A stretch of DNA of 37,785 bases from Fusobacteriota bacterium (GTDB lineage Bacteria > Fusobacteriota > Fusobacteriia > Fusobacteriales > JAAYPW01): NCBI GenBank assembly GCA_012519615.1, contig JAAYPW010000027.1, positions 1-37,785 on the forward strand, read 5' to 3'. Below are positions 26,965 through 36,372 of the stretch, in pieces. Within the stretch, counting starts at the first letter, position 1, and each line of letters begins with the position of its first letter. A program made the position numbers and the translations under genes. The notes beneath the pieces are model-generated. The model searched no databases, was not told the DNA's origin, and saw only the letters and a program-made list of their open reading frames with translations.

Positions 26965-29040
26965 TTATAAATTAGTTATTAAAACAATTTTATTAAAAAT
27001 TTCATCTAGCTTTTTCAATAACGATAATCTATTTATTTTAATATTTGGATTTTTATCCATTACCATCACTTTTTCAAAGAAATCATTAATTATATTTTCC
27101 CCTTTTAGTAAATCATCGAAGAAACCACGATAATCTTTTTTTTCAATATCTTTTTTTGCTTGATCTTTAAATTCATTGTAATATTCATATAGATTTTTCT
27201 CCTCTTTTTCCACAAAGAAATTTTCATCAATTACAACATCATTATCTGAGAAATCTTTAGTTATATTTTTTACCCTTTTTACTAGCATGATTAAGTTTGT
27301 AAATTCATCACTATCAATTACTTTTTCTAAAATTTCTACCTTTTTTTCAACATCAATTATACTATCACAATCGGCAGCAACTACAGCCTCAATAATATAT
27401 TTTTTGTACCCTTTATTTATTAATACATTAATGATTCTATCTTTGAAGAACTCATTTATATTATCAAATACATCTTTTTTATTTATAGTTAAAATTCCAT
27501 TAGATTCATATATATCTAATGAATATTTAACTAAATCAAATATAGAAATTTCTAATTTAGATTCTAATATGATATTTACAATACCTAAAGCAGCTCTTCT
27601 AAGAGCATATGGATCTTGTGAACCACGAGGTATTAATCCAACTGTGAAGCATCCTACAATGGTATCTAATTTATCAACTATTGCAGCTATAATTCCCTCT
27701 TTTGTTACAGGTAAAGTATCCCCTTGATATCTCGGCATATAGTGCTCATATATTCCATTAGCTACATTGTCTTTTTCGCCGAATTTTTTAGCATACTCCA
27801 TCCCCATAAATCCTTGTAATTTTGTATACTCTTTCTCACCTATCATATTTGTAACTAAGTCAAATTTACATATCTCTACTGTTCTAAGAATATCAATTTT
27901 TTCCTCTTTTTTTATATTTAATTTATCAGATATAAAATTTGCTATTTTAAGATTTCTTTCAATTTTATCATATATTGTACCAAGTTTATTTTGAAATACA
28001 ACATTTTTTAAATTTTCATTAAAATATTTTACATTTTTTTTCAAATCTTCATAATAAAAAAATCTGGCATCTGCTAATCTCGCACTTAATACTTTTTCAT
28101 TTCCTATTTGCACCTCTTGAGAATCTTCGATACCATTTCTTATTAGTACAAATTTCGGTAATAATTTTCCATCATTATCTAATATAGGAAAATATCTTTG
28201 ATGAGCCTGCATAGTGATTATAAGTACCTCTTGTGGTACCTCTAAAAACTCTGCATTAAATGTACCAGTAATCGGATATGGATATTCAATTAGATTAGCT
28301 ACTTCATCTAAAAGTTCATCTTCAATTAAAACTTTTTCACCAATTTTAGCTGTTTTCATTTTAATATCATCTAATATTGCTTTTTTTCTTTTTTCAATAT
28401 CTATAATAACGTTATTTTTCTTAATTTTTATAAAATAATCATCTATATTTTTGACCTCTATCTCTTTTTCACCGAAAAATCTATGTCCTGAAGTCATCAT
28501 AGAACTTTTTATTCCTGCTACTTCAATTGGTATTAGTTTATTATCACAAATAGCAAGAATCCATCTTAATGGTCTTGCGAATTTAAATTGTTTCTCTCCC
28601 CATCTCATAGTTTTTGGAAAATTAATATCTAATATAGTTTTTTTTAGTATTTCAGGCAATAAATCTTCTGTATTTTTACCTTTTTCATATTTTGTTACAG
28701 AAATATATTCACCTTTTTCATTTTTTAATATATCTAATTCTGTTACCTCTACTCCTTGAGATTTTGCAAAACCTATACCTGCCTTAGTTAACTGTCCATT
28801 AATATCATAGGCTATATTTTTAGCAGGACCTATATTTTGACTTGTAATATCTTCTTGCTTTTCTGATAATTTATTTACTGATAATACTAATCTTCTCGGT
28901 GTACCATAAGTTACAATTTTTTCATAATTTATTCTTTGCTCTTTTAATGTTTTTTTAATTATCTCCTCTATATTATTTAATGCTGGTACTAAAAATCTAG
29001 CGGGTATCTCTTCTACACCGATTTCTAATAATATTTCCAA
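26965..29040 (-). CDS. glyS: Glycyl-tRNA synthetase beta subunit
   Basis: 691 residues, the normal length for GlyS. Opening MEILLEIGVEEIPARFLVPAL, then YGTPRRL, MRWGEKQFKFARPLRWI, GHRFFG and PQEVLIITMQAHQRYFPI blocks mark the family. With GlyQ it forms the alpha2beta2 enzyme that charges tRNA-Gly; the beta subunit binds the tRNA. The start is a TTG behind AAGGAGAGG. It follows glyQ by 59 nt and ends the tex-ileS-lspA-glyQ-glyS run. Confidence 0.97.
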   Translation of the reverse strand: MEILLEIGVEEIPARFLVPALNNIEEIIKKTLKEQRINYEKIVTYGTPRRLVLSVNKLSEKQEDITSQNIGPAKNIAYDINGQLTKAGIGFAKSQGVEVTELDILKNEKGEYISVTKYEKGKNTEDLLPEILKKTILDINFPKTMRWGEKQFKFARPLRWILAICDNKLIPIEVAGIKSSMMTSGHRFFGEKEIEVKNIDDYFIKIKKNNVIIDIEKRKKAILDDIKMKTAKIGEKVLIEDELLDEVANLIEYPYPITGTFNAEFLEVPQEVLIITMQAHQRYFPILDNDGKLLPKFVLIRNGIEDSQEVQIGNEKVLSARLADARFFYYEDLKKNVKYFNENLKNVVFQNKLGTIYDKIERNLKIANFISDKLNIKKEEKIDILRTVEICKFDLVTNMIGEKEYTKLQGFMGMEYAKKFGEKDNVANGIYEHYMPRYQGDTLPVTKEGIIAAIVDKLDTIVGCFTVGLIPRGSQDPYALRRAALGIVNIILESKLEISIFDLVKYSLDIYESNGILTINKKDVFDNINEFFKDRIINVLINKGYKKYIIEAVVAADCDSIIDVEKKVEILEKVIDSDEFTNLIMLVKRVKNITKDFSDNDVVIDENFFVEKEEKNLYEYYNEFKDQAKKDIEKKDYRGFFDDLLKGENIINDFFEKVMVMDKNPNIKINRLSLLKKLDEIFNKIVLITNL

Positions 29041-29099
29041 GAAATTCCTCTCCTTTCAAATGCAACAATTTTCTAACAATTTATTTGATTTTTTATTAT

Positions 29100-29969
29100 C
29101 TATTTTTTTAATAATGGAAATCCAAGTTTTTCTCTTTCAGCAACATATAGTTCAGCGCAAGATTTCGCAAGATTTCTTACTCTAAGTATATAGCTCATTC
29201 TCTCAGTAGTACTTATTGCACCTCTTGAATCAAGTATATTAAAGCAATGAGAACATTTTAAAACATGGTCGTATGCTGGTAAAACTAATTTATTATCTAT
29301 AATTTGTTTTGCTTCTTGTTCGTATTTATTAAATAGATCAAAATGCATTGCTACATCTGCTATTTCAAAACTGTATTTTGAAAATTCATATTCAAATTGA
29401 AATCTCATATCTCCATATTTAACATTGTTTGTCCAATCTAAATCGAAAACACTGTCTTTATTTTGAATAGCCAGTGCAATTCTCTCTAAACCGTATGTTA
29501 TCTCCACAGGTATAATATCTAGCTCTATACCTCCAACTTGTTGAAAATATGTAAATTGTGTAATTTCTTGACCATCTAGCCATACTTCCCATCCAAGTCC
29601 CCACGCACCTAAAGTTGGAGATTCCCAGTCATCTTCTACGAATCTAATATCATGTTTTTTAGAATCAATACCTAATTCTTTAAGGCTTTCAAGGTACATT
29701 TCTTGAATATTTTCTGGTGATGGTTTCATTATTACTTGAAATTGATGGTGTTCATACAGTCTATTGGGATTTTCACCATATCTTCCATCTTTTGGACGAC
29801 GTGACGGCTCCACATATGCTATATTCCAAGGTTCTGGCCCTAATGACATAAGAAATGTATTTGGATTAAAAGTACCTGCCCCTGTTTCCACATCATAAGG
29901 ATTTCCTATTATACAGCCTTTTTCATTCCAAAATTTTTGTAATTTTAATATAATATCTTGAAAAGTCAT
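29100..29969 (-). CDS. glyQ: Glycyl-tRNA synthetase alpha subunit
   Basis: 289 residues with the class II catalytic core: [53 protein letters not shown] and [23 protein letters not shown]. It carries glycine activation and acceptor-end transfer. The two-subunit form is the common bacterial type. ATG start behind an AGGAGG-like site, 18 nt downstream of lspA. Confidence 0.98.
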   Translation of the reverse strand: MTFQDIILKLQKFWNEKGCIIGNPYDVETGAGTFNPNTFLMSLGPEPWNIAYVEPSRRPKDGRYGENPNRLYEHHQFQVIMKPSPENIQEMYLESLKELGIDSKKHDIRFVEDDWESPTLGAWGLGWEVWLDGQEITQFTYFQQVGGIELDIIPVEITYGLERIALAIQNKDSVFDLDWTNNVKYGDMRFQFEYEFSKYSFEIADVAMHFDLFNKYEQEAKQIIDNKLVLPAYDHVLKCSHCFNILDSRGAISTTERMSYILRVRNLAKSCAELYVAEREKLGFPLLKK

Positions 29970-29987
29970 TTTTTCCTCCTGTTTCTG

Positions 29988-30584
29988 TTAATTGTTTTCT
30001 AGACTATTTTCTTTATCTATCTCATTTGCTTTTAATTTTTCTTTCTCTATCTCTTTTTTTAATTTTTTTGTCTCTTTACACGATTTTTTATCTTGTTTTT
30101 TAGTATAAATACTCTCTTTTTCCAGTATAAATTCTAATAACATTAGTATAATACCTATGTTAATCGCTATATCTGCAACATTAAAAATGTATTTCCATAT
30201 ACCTGCAAAATCTATAAAATCTACAACATATCCCCTTAATAGTCTATCAAATAGATTACCAAATGCTCCACCTAATATAAATATATATCCAAATCTTGAC
30301 CAATTTGAATGCTCTTCATCTTTTTTATGTAGGTATAGAATCATTGCAACTATAGCAATAAGTCCTAAAAGAACAATAAAAAAAATTTTCCCTTGAAAAA
30401 GTCCAAATGCAACCCCTTCATTTCTAACATAAGTTATATTAAAAAAATCTTTTATTAACTCTTTTCTATCGCCTACCTCTTTGAAATTATTTTCCACAAT
30501 ATATTTTGTATATTGATCTAAGGCAAATATAAAAAATATCATAATTATATTTACTGTTAGCTCTTTAACTCTGTTATTTTTCAA
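29988..30584 (-). CDS. lspA: Signal peptidase II with charged C-terminal tail
   Basis: Prolipoprotein signal peptidase with four membrane helices and catalytic Asp residues in GNLFDRLLRGYVVDFIDF and FNVADIAINIG. It cuts signal peptides from lipoproteins such as the two in this window. The conserved part ends near residue 157; a further roughly 40 residues are almost all Lys, Glu and Asp and are absent from most LspA. I prefer TTG 30584 (8 nt from GGG) to the GTG at 30593. Confidence 0.95.
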   Translation of the reverse strand: MKNNRVKELTVNIIMIFFIFALDQYTKYIVENNFKEVGDRKELIKDFFNITYVRNEGVAFGLFQGKIFFIVLLGLIAIVAMILYLHKKDEEHSNWSRFGYIFILGGAFGNLFDRLLRGYVVDFIDFAGIWKYIFNVADIAINIGIILMLLEFILEKESIYTKKQDKKSCKETKKLKKEIEKEKLKANEIDKENSLENN

Positions 30585-30627
30585 AAATATCACCCTTTTT
30601 TATTTATTATTTATTTAAATATGATAT

Positions 30628-30670
30628 AACACAAAATGAAAAGTAAAAAAAATTACTTTTATTTTGTGTT
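30628..30670. repeat. Long AU-rich hairpin between ileS and lspA
   Basis: A 10-bp arm AACACAAAAT/ATTTTGTGTT and an 8-bp arm AAAAGTAA/TTACTTTT, with one bulge, give an 18-bp stem and 6-nt loop. The T-rich tail is on the plus-strand side, so it is not a standard terminator for the minus-strand genes. It may slow transcription or serve RNA processing. Confidence 0.75.
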
Positions 30671-30685
30671 TTTATCAATATATTA

Positions 30686-33472
30686 TTACATTAAAGCATC
30701 TGTACAACTAGGGCATATATCTTTATACTGTTCATTTTTACCTAATTCCTCAGAGTATTTCCAGCATCTTTCACATTTTTCACCAGGAGCTTTTTCAATT
30801 ATAATTTGAGCTTCATCTAGTGATTCATCTTTTTCTACAACTAATTTAGAAGCAATAAATACATCTTTTAATAAAGATAGATTACTATTTATAAATTCAT
30901 ACTCTTCATTAGTATTAGTAATAATTTTTACTAACGCATTTAGAGAATGTCCAATTACTTTATCTTTTCTAGCTTCTTCTAAATTTTTATTTACATTTTC
31001 TCTTAATTTAATAATTTTATCCCATTTTTTTGATAATTCTTCATTTACATACATATCATTTTCTTCATACCAATTCGATAACAATACACTTTCACTCTCT
31101 TTTACAACTTTTGGTAACATTTGCCATATCTCTTCTGATGTAAATGACAATACCGGTGCCATCATTTTTGTAAATGTAATTAATATATCAGTCATTACTG
31201 TTTGAGCAGCTCTTCTCTCTACAGAGTTTGCTTTTGTAGTGTATAGTCTATCTTTTAGTATGTCTAAATAAAATGCACTCATTTCAACTGCAGCAAAATA
31301 ATGTATATCATAAAATAAGTTATAAAATTCAAATTTTTCATAGTTTTCATTTACTTTTCTTTTTAATTTTTCTAATTTATGCATTGCCCATTTATCTATT
31401 TCTAATAAATTTTCATACTCCACTCTATCTTTTGCTGGATCAAAATCATTTATATTTCCTAATATATATCTTGCTGTATTTCTTAATCTTCTATACGATT
31501 CTGTCATTTGTTTTAAGATCCCATCTGATATTTTTACATCTTCTCTATAGTCCACAGATGCACACCACAATCTTAATATATCTGCACCATAAGTTTCAAT
31601 TACTTCACTTGGATTTACTACATTTCCAGCAGATTTACTCATTTTCATCCCTTTACCATCATTTACAAATCCATGTGTAAGAAGAGATTTATAAGGAGCT
31701 TCCCCATCTGCACCTACAGCAGTTAGTAAAGATGTTTGGAACCACCCTCTATGTTGGTCGCTTCCCTCAAGATACATATCTGCAGGTTTATAAAGTTCAT
31801 CATATACTTCTAATACAGAGCTGTGACTTGCACCAGAATCAAACCATACATCCATTATATTCGTTTCTTTTCTAATATCTTCGTCAGTTAAACCTATTTT
31901 ATTAAGTAATTCCTCACCTAATAATTCTGATGGCTTATATTTATACCAAGCGCTACTTCCCTCTAATCTTACTTTTTCTATGATTTTATCTAATATCTCT
32001 TTACTAAAAATCTCTTTTTGAGTTTTTTCATTGTAGAATACAGGAATCGGAACTCCCCATACACGTTGTCTCGATATACACCAATCCGGTCTTGACTCTA
32101 ACATTGTAGTTATTCTATTTCTTCCCCATTCAGGTACGAATTTTACATTTTCAAGTGATTTTAAAGCTTTTTCTCTTAAATCAGAATCTTCACATTTTAC
32201 AAACCATTGTTCTGTTGCTCTAAAGATTACAGGTGTTTTTGATCTCCAATCATGTGGATATGAGTGACTAATCTCTTTGAAATTTAGTAGATATCCTGTT
32301 TCTTCAAGATATTTTACAATTTCTTTATTCGCTTTTGCATAAAATAGTCCTGAAAATTGTCCTGCTTCTTCAGTTAATACACCTTTATTATCAATAGGAG
32401 ATATAATTGGTAATTTATATCTTGTACCAACTACATAGTCATCTTGACCATGTCCAGGTGCTGTATGTACACATCCTGTCCCAGCTTCAAGGGTAACATG
32501 CTCCCCTAATATCACCACTGAATCACGTTCTAAAAAAGGGTGTTTAAAGTTTAATTTTTCTAACTCTTCACCTTTTATTTTTTTTATAATTTCATAATTT
32601 TCAATACCAATATCATTAAATGCTTTTTCTAATAATTCCTCTGCAATTATAAGTATACCTTTATCTGTTCTAGCAAACACATATGTGAAATCTGAGTTTA
32701 AACATATTGCAACATTTCCTGGTAATGTCCACGGTGTTGTAGTCCAAATTACACAATAAATCTTTTCATTTTCATTTATTGTTAAGTTAAATTTTCCAGT
32801 TAAATCATCTTTTGCTTCAAATTTAACATATATAGCCGGCGACTTGTGGTCATGATACTCAATTTCTGCTTCTGCTAATGCTGTTTCGGTAACAGGTGAC
32901 CAATAAATTGGTTTTAACCCTTTAAAAATATATCCATTTTCATACAATTTACCAAAAACTTCTAATTGTTTTGCTTCATATTCTGGATTTAATGTAATAT
33001 ATGGTTTTTCCCAATTTCCAAAAACACCCAATCTTTTAAATCCCTCTTTTTGTATATTAACATATTTCAATGCATATTTTTTACACTCTTCCATAATATC
33101 TAATCTATCCATAGTTTTTACTTTTTCACCTAAAATTTCATTAACTTTAAGCTCAATAGGTAGTCCATGTGTATCCCATCCAGGAATATACGGAGAGTTA
33201 TAACCTTTTAGTCTTTTATATTTAAGTATAATATCTTTTAATATTTTATTTAGTGCGTGTCCAATATGAATATCTCCATTTGCATATGGTGGACCATCGT
33301 GTAATATAAAAGTTTTATTTTTGTTTAAAAGACTTTTTTCATATATTTTATTATCATTCCAATATTTCAAAAATTCTGGTTCTTTTTTTGGTAATCCTGC
33401 TTTCATTTGAAAGTCTGTTTTAGGTAAATTAAGAGTGCTACCATAATCCATTTTTTCAGTATTATCTGACAT
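30686..33472 (-). CDS. ileS: Isoleucyl-tRNA synthetase
   Basis: 928 residues, typical length. Class I HIGH motif in [21 protein letters not shown], a CP1 editing domain including [14 protein letters not shown], the KMSKS motif ([10 protein letters not shown]) and a C-terminal zinc site (CERCWKYS...CPSC). It charges tRNA-Ile and edits valine. ATG start with AGGAGG. It lies 41 nt after tex, with no T-box leader between. Confidence 0.98.
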   Translation of the reverse strand: MSDNTEKMDYGSTLNLPKTDFQMKAGLPKKEPEFLKYWNDNKIYEKSLLNKNKTFILHDGPPYANGDIHIGHALNKILKDIILKYKRLKGYNSPYIPGWDTHGLPIELKVNEILGEKVKTMDRLDIMEECKKYALKYVNIQKEGFKRLGVFGNWEKPYITLNPEYEAKQLEVFGKLYENGYIFKGLKPIYWSPVTETALAEAEIEYHDHKSPAIYVKFEAKDDLTGKFNLTINENEKIYCVIWTTTPWTLPGNVAICLNSDFTYVFARTDKGILIIAEELLEKAFNDIGIENYEIIKKIKGEELEKLNFKHPFLERDSVVILGEHVTLEAGTGCVHTAPGHGQDDYVVGTRYKLPIISPIDNKGVLTEEAGQFSGLFYAKANKEIVKYLEETGYLLNFKEISHSYPHDWRSKTPVIFRATEQWFVKCEDSDLREKALKSLENVKFVPEWGRNRITTMLESRPDWCISRQRVWGVPIPVFYNEKTQKEIFSKEILDKIIEKVRLEGSSAWYKYKPSELLGEELLNKIGLTDEDIRKETNIMDVWFDSGASHSSVLEVYDELYKPADMYLEGSDQHRGWFQTSLLTAVGADGEAPYKSLLTHGFVNDGKGMKMSKSAGNVVNPSEVIETYGADILRLWCASVDYREDVKISDGILKQMTESYRRLRNTARYILGNINDFDPAKDRVEYENLLEIDKWAMHKLEKLKRKVNENYEKFEFYNLFYDIHYFAAVEMSAFYLDILKDRLYTTKANSVERRAAQTVMTDILITFTKMMAPVLSFTSEEIWQMLPKVVKESESVLLSNWYEENDMYVNEELSKKWDKIIKLRENVNKNLEEARKDKVIGHSLNALVKIITNTNEEYEFINSNLSLLKDVFIASKLVVEKDESLDEAQIIIEKAPGEKCERCWKYSEELGKNEQYKDICPSCTDALM

Positions 33473-33513
33473 TTTTTCCTCCTATTTTATATTAATTATT
33501 CTTTATTTATCTA

Positions 33514-35676
33514 TTATTTCATAGTAAGTGATACTCTTTTTCTTTTCATATCTACTGATTTTACTTTAACTTTTACAATATCTCCAACAGACATAACTAA
33601 TGTTGGGTCTTTAATAAATTTATCTTTTCCAAATTCTGATATATGTAAAAGTGCGTCTTCATGTAGTCCAATATCAATAAATGCACCAAATTGTATTACA
33701 TTTCTAACAGTTCCCTCTAATTCCATCCCCTCTTTTAGATCTTCCATTTGAAGAATATCATCTTTTAATAAAGGTTGTGGAAAACTGTCACGTGGATCTC
33801 TTCTTTCTTTTAGAAGTGCATTATATATATCAAGGGTTGTTTCCTTCCCGTAATTATTTTTTTCTATAAATTTATTTATATCAATTGTTCTCAATTTTTC
33901 TTTTAATTCTTTTAAATTATTATCAATATCTTCAAGTTTACATTTAATTTCATCTAATATTTTAACAGCAATTTCATATGATTCTGGGTGAATTACTGTA
34001 TTATCCAAAGGATTTTCACTATTAGTTACAACCATAAACCCAGCACATAAAGTATAAACTTTTTCTCCTAATCCTTTTACCTTTTTTAATTCTTCCCTAT
34101 TTTTAAAATTACCATTTTCTTTTCTATAATCAACAATATTTTTTGCAACATTCTTCTTTATCCCAGATACATATCCCAGTAGTGCCCAAGATGCAGTATT
34201 TACATTTACACCAACATTATTTACTACACTTTCAACAATATCCTCTAATGATGTTGTTAATTTCTTTTGATCAACGTCATGTTGATACATTCCCACGCCT
34301 ATTGATTTAGGGTCAATTTTTACTAATTCTGCAAGTGGATCTTGTATTCTTCTTGCTATTGAGATAGCTCCTCTTGCTGTAACATCTAATTCTGGAAACT
34401 CCTCAATGGCTAATTTTGATGCTGAATAAACTGATGCTCCAGCCTCATTTACAATAACGAATGCAGGTTTTTTATTAAATTTTTCTGTTTTAATTATATC
34501 TGCTACAAACTTTTCTGTTTCTCTAGAGCCCGTCCCATTTCCTATTGCAAGTATATCAATTTCGTATTTTTTTATAAAATTTATTATTGTTTTCTTAGCT
34601 AAATCAAATTTAGCGTCTCCATGCATTAAATAAATAATTGTATCTTCAATAAAAAAACCATCTTTATCTATAATAACTACTTTACAACCTGTACGATACC
34701 CCGGATCTAGTCCAATCATATTTTTCCCATAAATAGGAGCTTGTAAAAGTAAGTTTTTTATATTTTTTTTAAATATTTCTATTGCATCGTCTTCCGATCT
34801 CTCTGTAATTAAATTTCTTGTTTCTCTTTCCACTGATGGTAAAATTAATCTATTTAGACTATCTATTATAATATTTGTATACAATTCACAAAGATTTTTA
34901 TTTTTATATTTACTAAGTACATATTTTACTAAATTATCAAAATTTGTCTCATCTAATTTAACTGAAATACTTAATACTTTCTCTTTGTCACCACGATTTA
35001 CTGCTAAAACTCTATGTGATGGGATCTGCTTTACAGCTTCTGAATATTCATAATAATCTTGATAAACTAATTTACTATCTAAATCTCTATTTTTTTCAAT
35101 TAATTTTGAGTATAAAACTCCATATTTTTTATATAGATCTCTAATGTAGTCTTTTATCTCTATATTTTCAGATAGATCCTGTGCAATTATTAATTTAGCA
35201 CCTTCAATTGCATCTTGTATATTTTCAACGTTTTCATTTATATAATCTATTGCAATTTTCTCTAATTCCGCTATAGTAATTTTTTCATTAAGCATAATTT
35301 CTGATAGTGGTAACAACCCATTTTCAATGGCTATATCTGCTTTAGTTTTTTTCTTCTTTTTATATGGTAGATATAAATCTTCTACTCTTTGTAATACTGT
35401 TGCATTTAAAATATCTTTTTTTAATTCTTCTGTAAGTTTTCCTTGTCCCTCTATTGAAGAGATTACTTCTTCCTTTCTTTTTTCTAGATTTCTTAAATAT
35501 TCAATACGTTCATTTATTTGTCTAATTATTTCTTCATCTAAACTTCCTGTGATCTCTTTTCTATATCTTGCAATAAAAGGGACTGTCCCCCCCTCATCAA
35601 GTAATGTAATAGTACTATTCACTTGTTTTTCTGTAATATTTAATTCATTTGCTATTATATTAGATATATTTAACAA
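33514..35676 (-). CDS. tex: Tex-family RNA-binding transcription accessory protein
   Basis: 720 residues, full length. An N-terminal helical region with GGTVPFIARYRKE is followed by a YqgF-like RNase H fold (IGLDPGYRTGCKVVIIDKDG), helix-hairpin-helix motifs (LKKVKGLGEKVYTLCAGF) and a C-terminal S1 domain (LKEGMELEGTVRNVIQFGAFIDIG). Tex proteins bind nucleic acid and act in transcription or RNA turnover. The start is TTG behind GGTGGTG. A G7 run lies in codons 27-30 (35587-35593). First gene of the housekeeping run, with a good promoter upstream. Confidence 0.96.
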   Translation of the reverse strand: MLNISNIIANELNITEKQVNSTITLLDEGGTVPFIARYRKEITGSLDEEIIRQINERIEYLRNLEKRKEEVISSIEGQGKLTEELKKDILNATVLQRVEDLYLPYKKKKKTKADIAIENGLLPLSEIMLNEKITIAELEKIAIDYINENVENIQDAIEGAKLIIAQDLSENIEIKDYIRDLYKKYGVLYSKLIEKNRDLDSKLVYQDYYEYSEAVKQIPSHRVLAVNRGDKEKVLSISVKLDETNFDNLVKYVLSKYKNKNLCELYTNIIIDSLNRLILPSVERETRNLITERSEDDAIEIFKKNIKNLLLQAPIYGKNMIGLDPGYRTGCKVVIIDKDGFFIEDTIIYLMHGDAKFDLAKKTIINFIKKYEIDILAIGNGTGSRETEKFVADIIKTEKFNKKPAFVIVNEAGASVYSASKLAIEEFPELDVTARGAISIARRIQDPLAELVKIDPKSIGVGMYQHDVDQKKLTTSLEDIVESVVNNVGVNVNTASWALLGYVSGIKKNVAKNIVDYRKENGNFKNREELKKVKGLGEKVYTLCAGFMVVTNSENPLDNTVIHPESYEIAVKILDEIKCKLEDIDNNLKELKEKLRTIDINKFIEKNNYGKETTLDIYNALLKERRDPRDSFPQPLLKDDILQMEDLKEGMELEGTVRNVIQFGAFIDIGLHEDALLHISEFGKDKFIKDPTLVMSVGDIVKVKVKSVDMKRKRVSLTMK

Positions 35677-35705
35677 TTAATTCACCACCACAACATTTTT
35701 GTTTT

Positions 35706-35734
35706 ATTATATCACAACTAAACCGGTTTGTAAA
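35706..35734 (-). promoter_or_regulatory. Sigma70 promoter of tex with palindrome in the spacer
   Basis: TTTACA, 17-bp spacer and TATAAT (with TG extension) on the minus strand. The spacer contains the perfect palindrome AAACCGGTTT (35720-35729), a possible operator. Confidence 0.8.
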
Positions 35735-35774
35735 ACTCTATTTTTAAAAATTCATCTATTTTGCTATATATAAG

Positions 35775-35805
35775 AAAAGAGAAGCAAATTTACTGCTTCT
35801 CTTTT
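35775..35805. terminator. Strong intrinsic terminator, usable in both directions
   Basis: AAAAGAGAAGCA and TGCTTCTCTTTT form a perfect 12-bp stem with a 7-nt loop, with T-runs on both ends. It separates the surface-protein/lipoprotein unit from tex. Confidence 0.88.
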
Positions 35806-35905
35806 CAATATAAAATTTTATTATTTTAATTAGTTATAAAGTTATGGTCAAAAAACATTATTGTATGTAATACTATAGTCATGCCCTTTCATAAAATTAT
35901 ATAAG

Positions 35906-36015
35906 TTATATTTTATTTTTTATATGAGCATCATAAGTTTCTAACGCAAGAGCTAATTTTATTGCATTCCATCTAAATTTCCATTATTTGAACAATCTTC
36001 TACAATCTCTACGCT
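35906..36015 (-). pseudogene. Possible decayed coding remnant downstream of the lipoprotein
   Basis: After the lipoprotein TAG the same frame reads SVEIVEDCSNNGNLDGMQ and stops. In another frame, WKFRWNAIKLALALETYDAH and then IKNKI runs to a TAA at 35906. Both pieces look protein-like and would join by one frameshift. No start or ribosome site of its own; family not recognised. Chance cannot be excluded. Confidence 0.3.
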
Positions 36016-36351
36016 CTATTCTTCAGTAATATTAGCAATTGGTTCTAACCTAATTACTAGATTTGTTCCATTTTCTACAGCTTCTACGTGTTTATGCCCG
36101 ATTTTTTCATATTTTTTTGTATTTATCCCTTCAATAGTAAACGTATATAATTGATATCCTTTTAGATCTTCAAATGTATAAGGATATGAAGATTCTCCTA
36201 CACCATATAAGATTACTTCTAAATCTGTTACTTCATTTTCAAATTCATCTAACACCGTTATTGAGATTTTACCAGTTTTCTCTTTTGAACTACATCCAAC
36301 TGTATAAAACATCGATGTTAATATTACTAGTAAAATTAATATTTTTTTCAT
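36016..36351 (-). CDS. Small lipoprotein of unknown function
   Basis: 111 residues with lipoprotein signal (MKKILILLVILTSMFYTVGC, Cys20). The mature part is a short beta-rich domain (ISITVLDEFENEVTDLEVILYG...) resembling a carboxypeptidase-regulatory/prealbumin-like fold, a guess from the strand pattern. ATG 36351 is well spaced from GGGGTG, better than the GTG at 36360. It lies 12-21 nt after the barrel protein gene and probably shares its transcript. Confidence 0.75.
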   Translation of the reverse strand: MKKILILLVILTSMFYTVGCSSKEKTGKISITVLDEFENEVTDLEVILYGVGESSYPYTFEDLKGYQLYTFTIEGINTKKYEKIGHKHVEAVENGTNLVIRLEPIANITEE

Positions 36352-36372
36352 TAAATACACCCCTTTTTTTAA

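Noticed and set aside
31273-31680. Long plus-strand open frames opposite ileS, glyS, tex, tyrA and other genes
   Set aside because: They are antisense shadows of well-supported minus-strand genes with low-complexity Leu/Ile/Phe/Tyr composition.
35587-35593. G7 tract in the tex coding region near the N-terminus
   Set aside because: It encodes conserved GG residues of the family, and tex is a housekeeping gene with no sign of phase control.
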